DNA from: DATLGB01 sp963726825
GTDB lineage: Bacteria > Actinomycetota > Thermoleophilia > Solirubrobacterales > Solirubrobacteraceae
Reading direction: 5' to 3'
NCBI GenBank assembly: GCA_963726825.1
Contig: CAVSDT010000002.1
Location: 2,232,001-2,296,000 of the forward strand
DNA: 64,000 bases
Shown: piece after piece, positions 1 through 7,985 of the stretch
Layout of the letters: each line of letters starts with the position of its first letter
Position numbering within the stretch: position 1 is the stretch's first letter
Notes under the pieces: model-generated
What the model was told of the DNA's origin: nothing
Databases searched by the model: none
What the model saw: the letters and a program-made list of their open reading frames with translations, nothing else
Position numbers and translations under genes: made by a program

Positions 1-89
1 GAGGCGCCGCCGAGCACGAGCAGCAGGCCGAGCCAGGCGGCGATGACGCGCTTCTTGTGGGCGAAGCAGAAACGGGCGAGTCGGGTCAT
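1..89 (-). CDS. MMPL-family transporter, N-terminus only (cut by window edge)
   Basis: Only the first 29 codons are present; the gene runs off the left edge. The translation begins MTRLARFCFAHKKRV and continues into a hydrophobic stretch rich in Leu, Ala and Gly. A short basic N-terminus with an R-F-C-F-x-H-K-K pattern before the first membrane helix is characteristic of actinobacterial MMPL (RND-type) exporters of lipids or drugs. The next gene is divergent, with its start about 155 bases away, and the space between holds an inverted repeat that could be an operator. The family call rests on the N-terminus alone, so an unrelated membrane protein cannot be excluded. Confidence 0.55.
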   Translation of the reverse strand, partial: MTRLARFCFAHKKRVIAAWLGLLLVLGGA

Positions 90-113
90 CAGTGGAAGGC
101 GAGACTAGGGTGC

Positions 114-129
114 CGTACGGATTCGTACG
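114..129. promoter_or_regulatory. Inverted repeat between divergent genes (possible operator)
   Basis: CGTACG, four bases (GATT), CGTACG: two identical 6-bp palindromic half-sites 25 bases upstream of the MMPL-like start. A TetR-type operator for the transporter is plausible, because MMPL genes are often TetR-controlled, but no regulator gene is visible here. Confidence 0.3.
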
Positions 130-244
130 TGACCGACCCGTCAACGGGCTCGGCGGTCCGAGCCCGATGCGACGGGCCGCGGCCCGGGTCCTCGCACGCG
201 ACCTTGCAGGGCGGGCGCGAGGGGCGACCTACGGTCCCCGGCGC

Positions 245-1300
245 ATGCGCTTCCTCCGCGCGACGGTCCCGCTCGTCCTCTGCCTCGCCCTGGCGGCGCT
301 GGTGCTCGCGGTCGCCGGTGGCGGTCCGCCCGACGCCCGCGCGCAGGGCGAAGGGACGTTGCGCGACCGGATCGAGTCCGGCAAGGCGCGCGAGGGACGG
401 CTCTCCGGCCAGCTCGCGCGGCTGTCCAGGCTCGAGGCCGCGATGGCCAAGGACGTCGCCGTCCTCCAGGGCCGCGTGAACGCCGTCCAGACCGAGCTCG
501 AGGCCGCGCAGCAGCGGGCCCGCGCCACAGCCGCGGCGCTGGCCGAGGAGCAGGCGCGCGTCGCCCGCCTGCAACGGCGTCTCGCCGAGGTCCGCCGCAA
601 GCTCTCCGCCCTCCTGCGCCAGCGCTACGTCAACCCCGAGCCGGACGTCGTGACCGTGCTCGTCAACGCCAGGGGCTTCGAGGACCTGCTCGAGACGGTC
701 GAGTACGTCCGTCGGGTGCAGACCGCCGACACGCGGCTGCTCGACGTGGTGCGCGCCGCGCGGGCCGACGCCAAGCGCGAGGAGGCGCGCCTCGACGAGC
801 TGAGCGACCGGCGCGACGCCGAGGCCGAGGCGATCGAGCGTCAACGCAACGCGCTCGGCGGCATCCTCAGCTCCCTCCAGGCGCGCCGGGCCGCGCTGGC
901 CGCCGCCCGGGCCGCCCGCCAGGCCGCGCTGACCCGCACGCGCGCGGGGCGCCGGAAGGCGCAGAAGGCCCTGACCCGGCTCGAGGCCGAGCGGGCCGCC
1001 CGGGCCCGGGCGACGAGCTTCAGCACCCCCACGCCGGTCGGGCCGAAGCCCTCCGGCGACTGGGCCATCCCCGCCGCGATCGTCCAGTGCGAGTCCGGCG
1101 GCCAGAACCTCACGCCCAACGGCGCGGGCGCGTCCGGCTACTACCAGATGCTGCCGGCGACCTGGGCCGGCCTCGGGGGCTCCACCCGGCACGCCTACCA
1201 GGCCTCCAAGGCCGAGCAGGACCGGCTCGCCGCCAAGCTGTGGGCGGGAGGCGCAGGGGCGCGCAACTGGGTCTGTGCCTCGCTCGTCGGTGTCATCTGA
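245..1300 (+). CDS. Secreted coiled-coil protein with C-terminal transglycosylase-like domain
   Basis: Predicted 351-residue exported peptidoglycan-active protein. Residues 1-33 form a signal peptide (MRFLR, a hydrophobic core, then an Ala-rich cleavage region). Residues 40-260 are a long charged coiled coil with a PcsB-like central segment (QRYVNPEPDVVTVLVNARGF). Residues 275-351 resemble the Rpf/transglycosylase-like lysozyme fold, with WAIPAAIVQCESGGQ and GYYQMLPATW; the Glu of CESGG is the expected catalytic acid. The start at 245 is chosen because the signal peptide follows directly; an open frame extends upstream to 92 but is unlikely to be translated. The NlpC/P60 gene at 22763 has the same coiled-coil plan with a different catalytic end. 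Confidence 0.8.
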   Translation: MRFLRATVPLVLCLALAALVLAVAGGGPPDARAQGEGTLRDRIESGKAREGRLSGQLARLSRLEAAMAKDVAVLQGRVNAVQTELEAAQQRARATAAALAEEQARVARLQRRLAEVRRKLSALLRQRYVNPEPDVVTVLVNARGFEDLLETVEYVRRVQTADTRLLDVVRAARADAKREEARLDELSDRRDAEAEAIERQRNALGGILSSLQARRAALAAARAARQAALTRTRAGRRKAQKALTRLEAERAARARATSFSTPTPVGPKPSGDWAIPAAIVQCESGGQNLTPNGAGASGYYQMLPATWAGLGGSTRHAYQASKAEQDRLAAKLWAGGAGARNWVCASLVGVI

Positions 1301-1301
1301 T

Positions 1302-1352
1302 CCCGCAGACGGCACGACCGCCCCGAACTCATCGCTGCGGGCTCAGGGGCGG
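1302..1352. terminator. Interleaved stems in a convergent gap (putative bidirectional terminator)
   Basis: Two perfect 7-bp stems overlap: CCCGCAG 1302-1308 with CTGCGGG 1335-1341, and CCGCCCC 1318-1324 with GGGGCGG 1346-1352. Because they cross, they are either mutually exclusive terminators for the two converging genes or a pseudoknot. No T-run follows either stem. Confidence 0.35.
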
Positions 1353-2134
1353 TGCATGCCGCGCAGCAGGCGCAGCTCCCGGATCGCGTCGGTGTCGGCG
1401 GCCCGGACGGGCGGTGCGGCGGGCGCCGTGGCCAGCAGCTCCGGCGTGAGGCGGTCACGCACGAGCTCGCCGCCGACGCAGTCCACCCGCAGCGCCGTCG
1501 TCCCCGGCCGCGACGTCACCACACGGTCGAGCCGGCGCCCGTCGAACACGAGCCCGACACCGTCGTCGGCCGCCCATCCCCCGGGCAGCTCGCCCGCCCG
1601 CACCGCGGCCAGCCACGCCGGCAGCCGCTCCGGCTCGCCGTCGGCGTGCACGGTGAGCGATCCGGGCACCAGGCCCAGGCCGCTGATCGGCGCCGGCGTC
1701 CCCCCGGACCGGGTCACGCCCCCCTGCATCCAGCACATCGCCCCGGCGGAGAGGCCGGCGAGCACCGTCCCGCCCTCCCAGGCCCGCACCAGCAGCTCGT
1801 CGAGCCCGTGCGCCCGCCAGATCGCGAGCAGGTTGCGCATCGATCCGCCGCCGACGTAGATCGCGTCCTGGCGCAGGATCACGTCCTCGAGCGACTCGCG
1901 CTCGTCGGCGAGGCGGAACAGCGACAGATCCCGCGGCCGGCACGCGCGGCCGCCGTAGCGCTCGTGGAAGGCGGCGATCTGGCGCGCCGGGTCCCCCGAC
2001 GCCGTCGGCAGGAACAGGATCCGCGGCTCGCGCCGGCCGGTCAGGTCGAGGATCAGGTCGTCCAGGGCCGGGTTGTCGGGCTCCATCGTGAAGCCCCCGC
2101 CACCCATCGCGAGGATGGTCCGGCGCCCGGTCAC
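1343..2134 (-). CDS. Peptidase S51 family protein (dipeptidase E / cyanophycinase-like), second of tandem pair
   Basis: 263 residues, Type 1 glutamine-amidotransferase-like fold. Visible family marks are GGGGF near residue 11, FLPTASGD (41-48), the YVGGGSM segment (93-99) and the nucleophile elbow AGLSAGAM, with Ser119 the expected catalytic serine, as in dipeptidase E. It starts with GTG that overlaps the stop of the upstream S51 gene (GTGA), so the two are translationally coupled. The substrate is unknown; members cleave Asp-X dipeptides, cyanophycin or other unusual peptides. No signal peptide, so probably cytoplasmic. Confidence 0.8.
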   Translation of the reverse strand: MTGRRTILAMGGGGFTMEPDNPALDDLILDLTGRREPRILFLPTASGDPARQIAAFHERYGGRACRPRDLSLFRLADERESLEDVILRQDAIYVGGGSMRNLLAIWRAHGLDELLVRAWEGGTVLAGLSAGAMCWMQGGVTRSGGTPAPISGLGLVPGSLTVHADGEPERLPAWLAAVRAGELPGGWAADDGVGLVFDGRRLDRVVTSRPGTTALRVDCVGGELVRDRLTPELLATAPAAPPVRAADTDAIRELRLLRGMHRP

Positions 2135-2880
2135 GGGGCGACCGCGGCCATCGGCTGGACGTCGCCGAGGTACTCCGCGGGCAGCCCCACCTCGACGACC
2201 TCGCCGGTCAGCGTGGGCGCGACGCGGTAGGCCTTGGCCGCCGGCCGCGAGGAGACGACCCGGTGCAGCTTCGTGCCCCTGAAGTGCAGCGCCGCGCCGT
2301 CGTCGGCGGCGTAGCCCGCGCGCATCCCGTCGCCGACGAAGCGCAGGTACTCCTCGCGCCGTTCGGGCTCCTTGTCGTAGTGCACGCAGTTGGAGTGCGG
2401 CAGCAGGCCGAGGCCGCCGACGATGCGCGGCTCGCCGTGGAAGGCCGTGACCACCTCGTCGAACCAGCACAGCGACCCGGCCGACAGCCCGCACAGGACG
2501 ACGCCCGCCCGCCACGCCCGCGTCAGCGCGAGGTCGAGCCCGTGGGCCTGCCAGGCCCCGAGGAGGGAGATGACGCTGCCGCCGCCGACGTAGATCAGGT
2601 CCTGCTCGAGGAGGTGCGCGGTCAGGTCCGCCTCGACGGCGCCGGCGCCGCGATCGCGCCGGAACAGCGAGATGTGGCTCGTCTCGGCGATCCGCGCGAA
2701 GTGGCGATAGAAGCGCACGACGTAGTGGTCGGCGTCCCCCGAGGCCGTCGGCAGGAAGCACACCTTGGGACGTCGCTCGCCGGTGAGTGACAGGACGTAG
2801 TCGTCGAGCAGCGGGTTGCCGGCCTCCTGCGAGAAGCCACCACCACCGAAGGCCACGATCTGCGGCTCACGCGCTCCCAT
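2131..2880 (-). CDS. Peptidase S51 family protein, first of tandem pair
   Basis: 249 residues. Same fold as its downstream neighbour: GGGGFSQEAGNP near the N-terminus, FLPTASGDAD (42-51), LIYVGGGSVISL (95-106), nucleophile elbow CGLSAGSL with Ser123. The PHSNCVHYDKEPER segment later in the protein supplies the conserved His and acidic residues of dipeptidase E-type enzymes. The two S51 proteins share the fold but differ at many positions, so this looks like an old duplication that now forms a two-gene operon. ATG at 2880 is chosen because the conserved domain begins six residues later; the open frame upstream is not conserved-looking. Confidence 0.82.
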   Translation of the reverse strand: MGAREPQIVAFGGGGFSQEAGNPLLDDYVLSLTGERRPKVCFLPTASGDADHYVVRFYRHFARIAETSHISLFRRDRGAGAVEADLTAHLLEQDLIYVGGGSVISLLGAWQAHGLDLALTRAWRAGVVLCGLSAGSLCWFDEVVTAFHGEPRIVGGLGLLPHSNCVHYDKEPERREEYLRFVGDGMRAGYAADDGAALHFRGTKLHRVVSSRPAAKAYRVAPTLTGEVVEVGLPAEYLGDVQPMAAVAP

Positions 2881-3007
2881 GCCCGACAGGATCGTCCCCC
2901 TCGGCCGCCGCGCGTACGGCCCGCGGGCGGAAGACGCGGGGCAGCGGCCTCGCCGCTCGGCCAGTCGGCGGCTTGACCCCTCGGCCGGTGAGGAGCAGAC
3001 TCGGCCC

Positions 3008-3829
3008 ATGTCCGACATGTGGGACCTGGTCGCCGACGGCTGGGAGCGCAACGCCGCGTTCGTCGAGTCCCAGCTCGGCGCGGCGACCGGGACCCTGCTC
3101 GACCTCGCCCGTGTGCAGGACGGCGACGCGGTGCTCGACCTCGCCTGCGGCGCCGGCGCCGCAGGCATCGCCGCCGCCGCGCGGGTCGGCACGGGCGGGC
3201 GCGTGGTGCTCGCCGACGCGGCGGCCGAGATGGTCGCCGTGGCCGCCCGCCGCACGGCGGAGATGCCCCAGGCCCGGGCGCTCGTCGGCGACCTCGCGGC
3301 CATCGACGCGCCCCCGTCGACCTTCGACGCGGTCCTCTGCCGGCACGGCCTGATGTTCGCCGCCGATCCGCAGGCGGCGATCCGCGAGGCGGTCCGGGTG
3401 CTGCGCGGAGGCGGTCGCTACGCCGTCATGACGTGGGCGGCGCGCGACGCCAACCCGTGGCTGGGCCTGGCCTTCGACGCGGTCGGCGCCCAGTTCGGCG
3501 TCCCCTTCCCGCCGCCCGGCGTCCCAGGACCGTTCGCCCATCCCGATCCGGAGGCGCTCGGGGCCCTGCTCGCCGGCGGCGGCCTCGAGGACGTCGAGGT
3601 CCGCGCACTGACCACCCCGATGTGGGCGGCCTCTCCCGCGGACTGGTGGGCGCGGGTCCCGGCGCTGGCGGGCCCGCTCGCCGTCGGGCTCGCCGCCATG
3701 GAGCCAGGCGTGCGCGACGAGATCGGCGCGCGGGCGATGGCCGCGTGCTCGGCCGCCGCCCGCACCGCGGGCGACGGCATCGAGCTCGACGGCGCCGTGC
3801 TGGTCGCCGCCGGCCGGCGGCCCGGCTAG
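3008..3829 (+). CDS. Class I SAM-dependent methyltransferase
   Basis: 273 residues. The SAM-binding motif I is VLDLACGAGAAGIAAAARVG, followed by an acidic motif II (VLADAA) and motif IV (FDAVLCRHGLMFA). The C-terminal half (from about residue 135) is a variable substrate-binding region with MTWAARDANPW, as in UbiE/ArsM-like small-molecule methyltransferases. The substrate cannot be told from sequence. It converges on the desaturase gene; the two stop codons overlap in the palindrome CTAG at 3826-3829. Confidence 0.8.
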   Translation: MSDMWDLVADGWERNAAFVESQLGAATGTLLDLARVQDGDAVLDLACGAGAAGIAAAARVGTGGRVVLADAAAEMVAVAARRTAEMPQARALVGDLAAIDAPPSTFDAVLCRHGLMFAADPQAAIREAVRVLRGGGRYAVMTWAARDANPWLGLAFDAVGAQFGVPFPPPGVPGPFAHPDPEALGALLAGGGLEDVEVRALTTPMWAASPADWWARVPALAGPLAVGLAAMEPGVRDEIGARAMAACSAAARTAGDGIELDGAVLVAAGRRPG

Positions 3830-4992
3830 GCCGCGACCGGCTCGCGCCGCGGCTTGGCGACCCGGTGCTCGGGGTGCTCCTCGCGCTTGTAGGCGCCGGG
3901 CTTCGGGCGGACCTTGCCGCCGGGCAGCGACAGGCGCAGGATCGTGCGCTGCACCATCAGCCACTGCTGCAGGAACGGGCCGGTGTTGTAGGGCAGCTCG
4001 TAGCGCTCGCAGATCTCGCGCACCCGCGGCGCGATCTCCGCGTAGCGCGAGGAGGGCATGTCGGGGTAGAGGTGGTGCTCGACCTGGAAGCCGAGGTTGC
4101 CGCTCATGATGTGGAACATCGGGCCGCCCTCGATGTTCGCCGCGCCGAGGAGCTGGCGGACGTAGTGCGCACCGCGCGACTCGTCCTCGGTCTCCTCCTG
4201 GGTGAACGTGTAGGTCTGGTCGGGGAAGTGCCCGCAGAAGATGATCGCGTTGGACCAGAAGTTGCGCACGACGTTGGCCGTCGCGTTCGCCGCCGCGGTC
4301 TTCTTGAAGTTCTTCGGGCCTGACAGCGCCGGGAAGGCGATGTAGTCCTTCATGATCTGCTTGTAGGCCTTCTTGCCCATGCCCTTGAGCTCGCGCTTGA
4401 CCTCGGGCCACTTCTTCTTGCCCGTCTTGAGCGCCTCGAAGTCGAGGTCGTGCAGGGCGACGCCCCACTCGAAGAAGGCCATCAGGAGGACGTTGACCAG
4501 CGGCTGGGCCAGGTAGGCGGGATTCCACGGCTGATGCGGGTCGATCCGCATGATCTCGTAGCCGAGGTCGCGATCCTTGCCGCGGATGTTGGTGTACGTG
4601 TGGTGGACGTAGTTGTGGGAGTGCTTCCAGGACTCCGCGGTCGACGCCGTGTCCCAGTCCCAGGTGGCCGAGTTGATGTACGGGTCGTTCATCCAGTCCC
4701 ACTGCCCGTGCATCACGTTGTGGCCGATCTCCATGTTCTCGAGGATCTTGGCCACGGACAGGACGGTCGTGCCGGCGACCCACGCGACGCGGTTGCCGCT
4801 GAACAGCAGGATCACGCGACCGCCGAGCGCGAGCTTGCGATGGAGGTCGACCATGGAGCGGATGTAGCGCGCGTCGCGCTCGCCCAGGTCGTCGTAGACC
4901 TCCTCGTGGATCGCGTCGAACTCCTTGCCGATCTGCTCGATCTGCTCCTCCGACAGGCGGTGCAGCGGGTTCTCGATCTCGGTGACGCTCAT
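3826..4992 (-). CDS. Membrane fatty-acid (acyl-CoA) desaturase, DesA3-like
   Basis: 388-residue integral-membrane di-iron desaturase expected to introduce a double bond into acyl chains. Three His boxes are visible: GHNVMHGQ near residue 90, KHSHNYVHH near 124 and QVEHHLYPDMP near 300. Hydrophobic segments lie around residues 60-85 and 175-200. The ferredoxin reductase gene ends 15 bases upstream and its stop codon lies within the AGGAGG ribosome-binding site of this gene, so the two are coupled. In mycobacteria the stearoyl-CoA desaturase DesA3 receives electrons from Rv3230c, an oxidoreductase of this same architecture; transfer of that role here is inference. Confidence 0.88.
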   Translation of the reverse strand: MSVTEIENPLHRLSEEQIEQIGKEFDAIHEEVYDDLGERDARYIRSMVDLHRKLALGGRVILLFSGNRVAWVAGTTVLSVAKILENMEIGHNVMHGQWDWMNDPYINSATWDWDTASTAESWKHSHNYVHHTYTNIRGKDRDLGYEIMRIDPHQPWNPAYLAQPLVNVLLMAFFEWGVALHDLDFEALKTGKKKWPEVKRELKGMGKKAYKQIMKDYIAFPALSGPKNFKKTAAANATANVVRNFWSNAIIFCGHFPDQTYTFTQEETEDESRGAHYVRQLLGAANIEGGPMFHIMSGNLGFQVEHHLYPDMPSSRYAEIAPRVREICERYELPYNTGPFLQQWLMVQRTILRLSLPGGKVRPKPGAYKREEHPEHRVAKPRREPVAA

Positions 4993-5007
4993 GCTCTTCG
5001 GACCCTC

Positions 5008-6114
5008 CTAGAGGTCGATCTCAACGTCGCCCTCGGGCGCGTTGACGCAGGTTCTGATCATGCTGCCTTCGGCGTTCGAGACCTCGCCGGTGCGCAGGTC
5101 GCGCACGGAGCCGACGGCCAGCAAGCCGACGCAGGTGTGGCAGATGCCCATCCGGCACCCGTAGGGCATCTCGGCGCCCGCCTCCTCGGCGGCCACCAGG
5201 ATGGGGACGGTCCCGTCGGACTCGGCGGTCGTCTCGGAACGACGCAGCTTGATGGAGCCGCCCTTGCCCTTCTCGCCGTCGCCGACGACCTCGGAGGGCT
5301 GGAAGCGCTCCATGTAGAGGTTGTCGTGGGCGCCCTCGGCCTCCCAGTGCGCCTCCATCGCGTCGAGCATCTCGGCGGGACCGGAGTGGTAGGCACGGCG
5401 CTCGCGCCAGTCCGGGACGAGGTCGTCGAGCTCCTCCGGGCTGAGGCGGTCCTCCTTGGCCGTGTGGCGCTCGATGAGCGTGTAGCCCTCGTGCTTGTCG
5501 GCGAAGGCGCGCAGCTCGTCGCCGTAGATGACGTCGTCGGCGTCGCGGGCCGAGTGGAGGTGCACGACGTCGCGCATCTGGTCCTCGTCGTCGAGCTGGC
5601 GCAGCATCGCGACGACCGGCGTGATGCCCGACCCGGCGGAGATGAACAGCAGCGGCGGGTAGGTCTCGACGTCCTCCGGCAGGTGGAAGGTGCCCTCCAC
5701 CGCGCTGAGTTTGACGAGCTCGCCCGGCCGCGCCTTGTTGACGAGCCAGGTCGTGACCTTGCCCTTCTCGACGAGCTTGGGCGTGATCGTGATGCAGCCG
5801 TCGGTGCGCTCGGGCTCGGACGTCAGCGAGTAGGCGCGCCAGTGATGGACGCCGTCGATGATGAACCCGACGCGCACGTACTGGCCGGCGCGGTGGCCCG
5901 GCCACTCGGCACCCGGCTTGATGCGCACGCACACCGTGTCCTCGGTGACCTCGTCGATGGCCTCGATGACCCCGCGCAGCTCCCGGGTGGACCACAACGG
6001 GTTGAACATCTCGAGGTAGTCGTCCGGGAGCAGGGGTGACGTCCACGTCCCGATCGCCTTGAGGACGCGCCGCTGCAGTTTGGGAACCTTGGGTTCCGCT
6101 CCCTTCTCCGCCAT
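5008..6114 (-). CDS. Ferredoxin-fused flavodoxin reductase, electron donor to the desaturase
   Basis: 368 residues in three parts: an FAD-binding barrel with RAYSLTS (about 95-101), an NAD(P)-binding domain with GSGITPVVAML (about 161-171), and a C-terminal plant-type 2Fe-2S domain with YGCRMGICHTC and a fourth Cys in IRTCVNAPEG. This is the order of Rv3230c-type oxidoreductases, which pass electrons from NADPH to an acyl-CoA desaturase. First gene of a two-gene operon. The promoter predicts a start of transcription at or one base before the ATG, so this mRNA is probably leaderless. Confidence 0.88.
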   Translation of the reverse strand: MAEKGAEPKVPKLQRRVLKAIGTWTSPLLPDDYLEMFNPLWSTRELRGVIEAIDEVTEDTVCVRIKPGAEWPGHRAGQYVRVGFIIDGVHHWRAYSLTSEPERTDGCITITPKLVEKGKVTTWLVNKARPGELVKLSAVEGTFHLPEDVETYPPLLFISAGSGITPVVAMLRQLDDEDQMRDVVHLHSARDADDVIYGDELRAFADKHEGYTLIERHTAKEDRLSPEELDDLVPDWRERRAYHSGPAEMLDAMEAHWEAEGAHDNLYMERFQPSEVVGDGEKGKGGSIKLRRSETTAESDGTVPILVAAEEAGAEMPYGCRMGICHTCVGLLAVGSVRDLRTGEVSNAEGSMIRTCVNAPEGDVEIDL

Positions 6115-6120
6115 GCCCCC

Positions 6121-6150
6121 ACCCTAGCCCCGCCTGAGAACGAGTGTCAA
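6121..6150 (-). promoter_or_regulatory. Promoter of the reductase-desaturase operon, probably leaderless
   Basis: TTGACA at 6150-6145, an 18-base spacer, then TAGGGT at 6126-6121, with only six bases to the ATG at 6114. This is the most consensus-like promoter I saw in the window. Confidence 0.65.
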
Positions 6151-6174
6151 CGCCCGGTCGGCAGCAGTCGTACA

Positions 6175-6180
6175 TACACT
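6175..6180 (+). promoter_or_regulatory. Putative -10 box of the TetR gene
   Basis: TACACT lies eight bases before the GTG at 6189. AGTGT at 6143-6147 and ACACT at 6176-6180 form separated inverted half-sites in the 74-base gap shared with the divergent reductase promoter, a natural place for TetR control of both. Confidence 0.4.
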
Positions 6181-6188
6181 CCCCTCCT

Positions 6189-6860
6189 GTGGCCACCGAG
6201 CCCCGTCCGACGCTGCGAGAGAGCCGGGAGCGCGAGCTCGTGGAGGCGACCCGCGCGCTGTTCGACGAGCGCGGCATGCAGGACGCCCCCGTCGAGGAGA
6301 TCGCCCGCTCCGTCGGGATCGCCCGGGGCTTGATCTACCGCCAGTTCTCCTCGAAGGAGGAGCTGTTCGTCGTCACCGTCACCGACTACCTCGACGAGCT
6401 GGCCGGGCGCCTCGAGACGTCCGCCGCCGCCGGCGGTGCCCCCGCGCAGCGCCTGGACCGCGTCGTGCGCGACTTCCTCGCCTTCTGCCGCGAGTACCCG
6501 GCGTTCCTGGACTGCTCCCTGTCGTTGATGCGGCGCCCGTCCGACCATCTGCAGGGCGACATCTCCGAGCCCGTCTGGCTGCGGCTGGGCACGAGCATGG
6601 CCTCGTGCATCGGGCCGGTGACGCGGGTCATCACCGCGGGGGAGGCGGCCGGGGAGTTCGTCGTGGAGGACCCCGACAAGGTTGCGAACCTCCTCTGGAC
6701 CCAGAGCCTCGGGGCGATGCACCTCGCGCGCATCCGGGTCGGCCTGCGCCAGGAGGCCGACGGCAGCCCCGGGCTGTTCCTGCTCGACGGCGACGAGCTG
6801 GTCGAGCTGCTGATGACGGGCCTGTTCGCCCAGCTCGGCGGCGTGCCGCCGAGCCGCTGA
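6189..6860 (+). CDS. TetR/AcrR-family transcriptional regulator
   Basis: 223 residues. The N-terminal helix-turn-helix occupies about residues 15-60 (TRALFDERGMQDAPVEEIAR, then GIARGLIYRQFSSKEEL), followed by a ligand-binding domain with no obvious subfamily marks. GTG at 6189 is preferred over an earlier in-frame start because the upstream residues are not TetR-like and a -10 box sits eight bases before it. It is divergent from the reductase-desaturase operon and probably controls membrane-lipid desaturation. The ligand is unknown; an acyl-CoA or fatty acid would fit. Confidence 0.85.
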   Translation: MATEPRPTLRESRERELVEATRALFDERGMQDAPVEEIARSVGIARGLIYRQFSSKEELFVVTVTDYLDELAGRLETSAAAGGAPAQRLDRVVRDFLAFCREYPAFLDCSLSLMRRPSDHLQGDISEPVWLRLGTSMASCIGPVTRVITAGEAAGEFVVEDPDKVANLLWTQSLGAMHLARIRVGLRQEADGSPGLFLLDGDELVELLMTGLFAQLGGVPPSR

Positions 6861-6906
6861 AACCCCCGGCGGCTGGGTACGGGACCTCGAGGAGAGAGGA
6901 GAAGGG

Positions 6907-7902
6907 ATGCACGTCGCCGTCATCGGCGCGGGCTCGTGGGGCACGACGGTCGCGTCGATCGTCGCCCGCAGCACGAGCGTCACGCTCTGGGCCCGCCGGC
7001 CCGAGCTCGCCGAGCACATCACCACCGAGCACCGCAACCCGGACTACCTCCCGGACCATGAGCTGCACCCCGATCTGCGGGCCACCGCGGACCTCGGCGC
7101 GGCTCTCGACGGGGCGGACGCGGTGCTCGTGGGCGTCCCGACGCACGCCTTCCGCGCCACGCTGGAGGACATGCGCGGCCACGTCGCGGACGGCGTCCCG
7201 ATCGTGTCGCTCTCCAAGGGCCTCGAGCAGGACACCCACCTGCGCATGAGCGAGATCGCCGCCGAGGTCCTCCCGGACCATCCGGCCGGGGCCCTCGCCG
7301 GGCCCAACCTCGCCAAGGAGGTGCTCGACGGCTACGCGGCCGCCGCGGTGCTCGCCATGGACGACCGCGCCGTCGCCGAGGAGCTGCAGGACGTCCTGCG
7401 CTCGCACCTGTTCCGCGTCTACGTCGGCGACGACGTCTGCGGCGTCGAGGTCGCCGGCGCGTGCAAGAACGTGATCGCGATCGCCGCCGGGATGGCCGAC
7501 GGGCTCGGGACGGGCGACAACACGCGCGCGCTGTGCATCACGCGCGGCGTCGCCGAGCTCACGCGCCTGGGCATGGCGATGGGCGGGGAGGCGCGGACCT
7601 TCAACGGCCTCGCGGGGATGGGCGACATCATGGCCACCTGCATCTCCCCCCTGAGCCGCAACCGCACCGTCGGCTTCCAGATCGGCGAGGGCAAGACGAT
7701 CGACGAGGTGATCGAGGGGATGAACCAGGTCGCCGAGGGCGTCCGGACCGCGCGCACGGTGATGGAGCTCGCCGCTGAGCACGACCTCGAGCTGCCGATC
7801 TGCTTCGAGGTCGACCAGGTCGTCAACCACGGGCGCAGCGCCCGCGAGGCGTTCCGCGGCCTGCTGCGCACCGAGCCCGCCCACGAGCACGAGGCCGGCT
7901 GA
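6907..7902 (+). CDS. gpsA: NAD(P)H-dependent glycerol-3-phosphate dehydrogenase
   Basis: 331 residues. Reduces dihydroxyacetone phosphate to sn-glycerol 3-phosphate, the backbone of phospholipids. The nucleotide-binding motif is VIGAGSWGT at residues 5-13; the substrate region has SLSKGLE, ALAGPNLAKEV and the catalytic segment EVAGACKNVIAIAAGMADGL with its conserved Lys. Length matches the family. A purine-rich ribosome-binding site (GAGGAGAGAGGAGAAGGG) precedes the ATG, unlike most neighbours, which look leaderless. The next two genes are acyltransferases that consume its product, so the three form a lipid-synthesis cluster. Confidence 0.95.
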   Translation: MHVAVIGAGSWGTTVASIVARSTSVTLWARRPELAEHITTEHRNPDYLPDHELHPDLRATADLGAALDGADAVLVGVPTHAFRATLEDMRGHVADGVPIVSLSKGLEQDTHLRMSEIAAEVLPDHPAGALAGPNLAKEVLDGYAAAAVLAMDDRAVAEELQDVLRSHLFRVYVGDDVCGVEVAGACKNVIAIAAGMADGLGTGDNTRALCITRGVAELTRLGMAMGGEARTFNGLAGMGDIMATCISPLSRNRTVGFQIGEGKTIDEVIEGMNQVAEGVRTARTVMELAAEHDLELPICFEVDQVVNHGRSAREAFRGLLRTEPAHEHEAG

Positions 7903-7985
7903 GGGGTGCCGAAGCCGGCCGACATCCGCCCGAAGCACCCGCACGCGGCCGTGCCGGCGCAGGTGGGTCCCCCGGTGGTCTCGCC

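Noticed and set aside
89..1315. 408-codon minus-strand open frame opposite the coiled-coil transglycosylase-like gene
   Set aside because: Its composition mirrors the coding strand; the plus strand has a signal peptide, coiled coil and catalytic domain.
2867..4783. 638-codon minus-strand frame opposite the methyltransferase and out of frame with the desaturase
   Set aside because: Both regions have recognised genes in other frames; this frame has biased, domain-free sequence.
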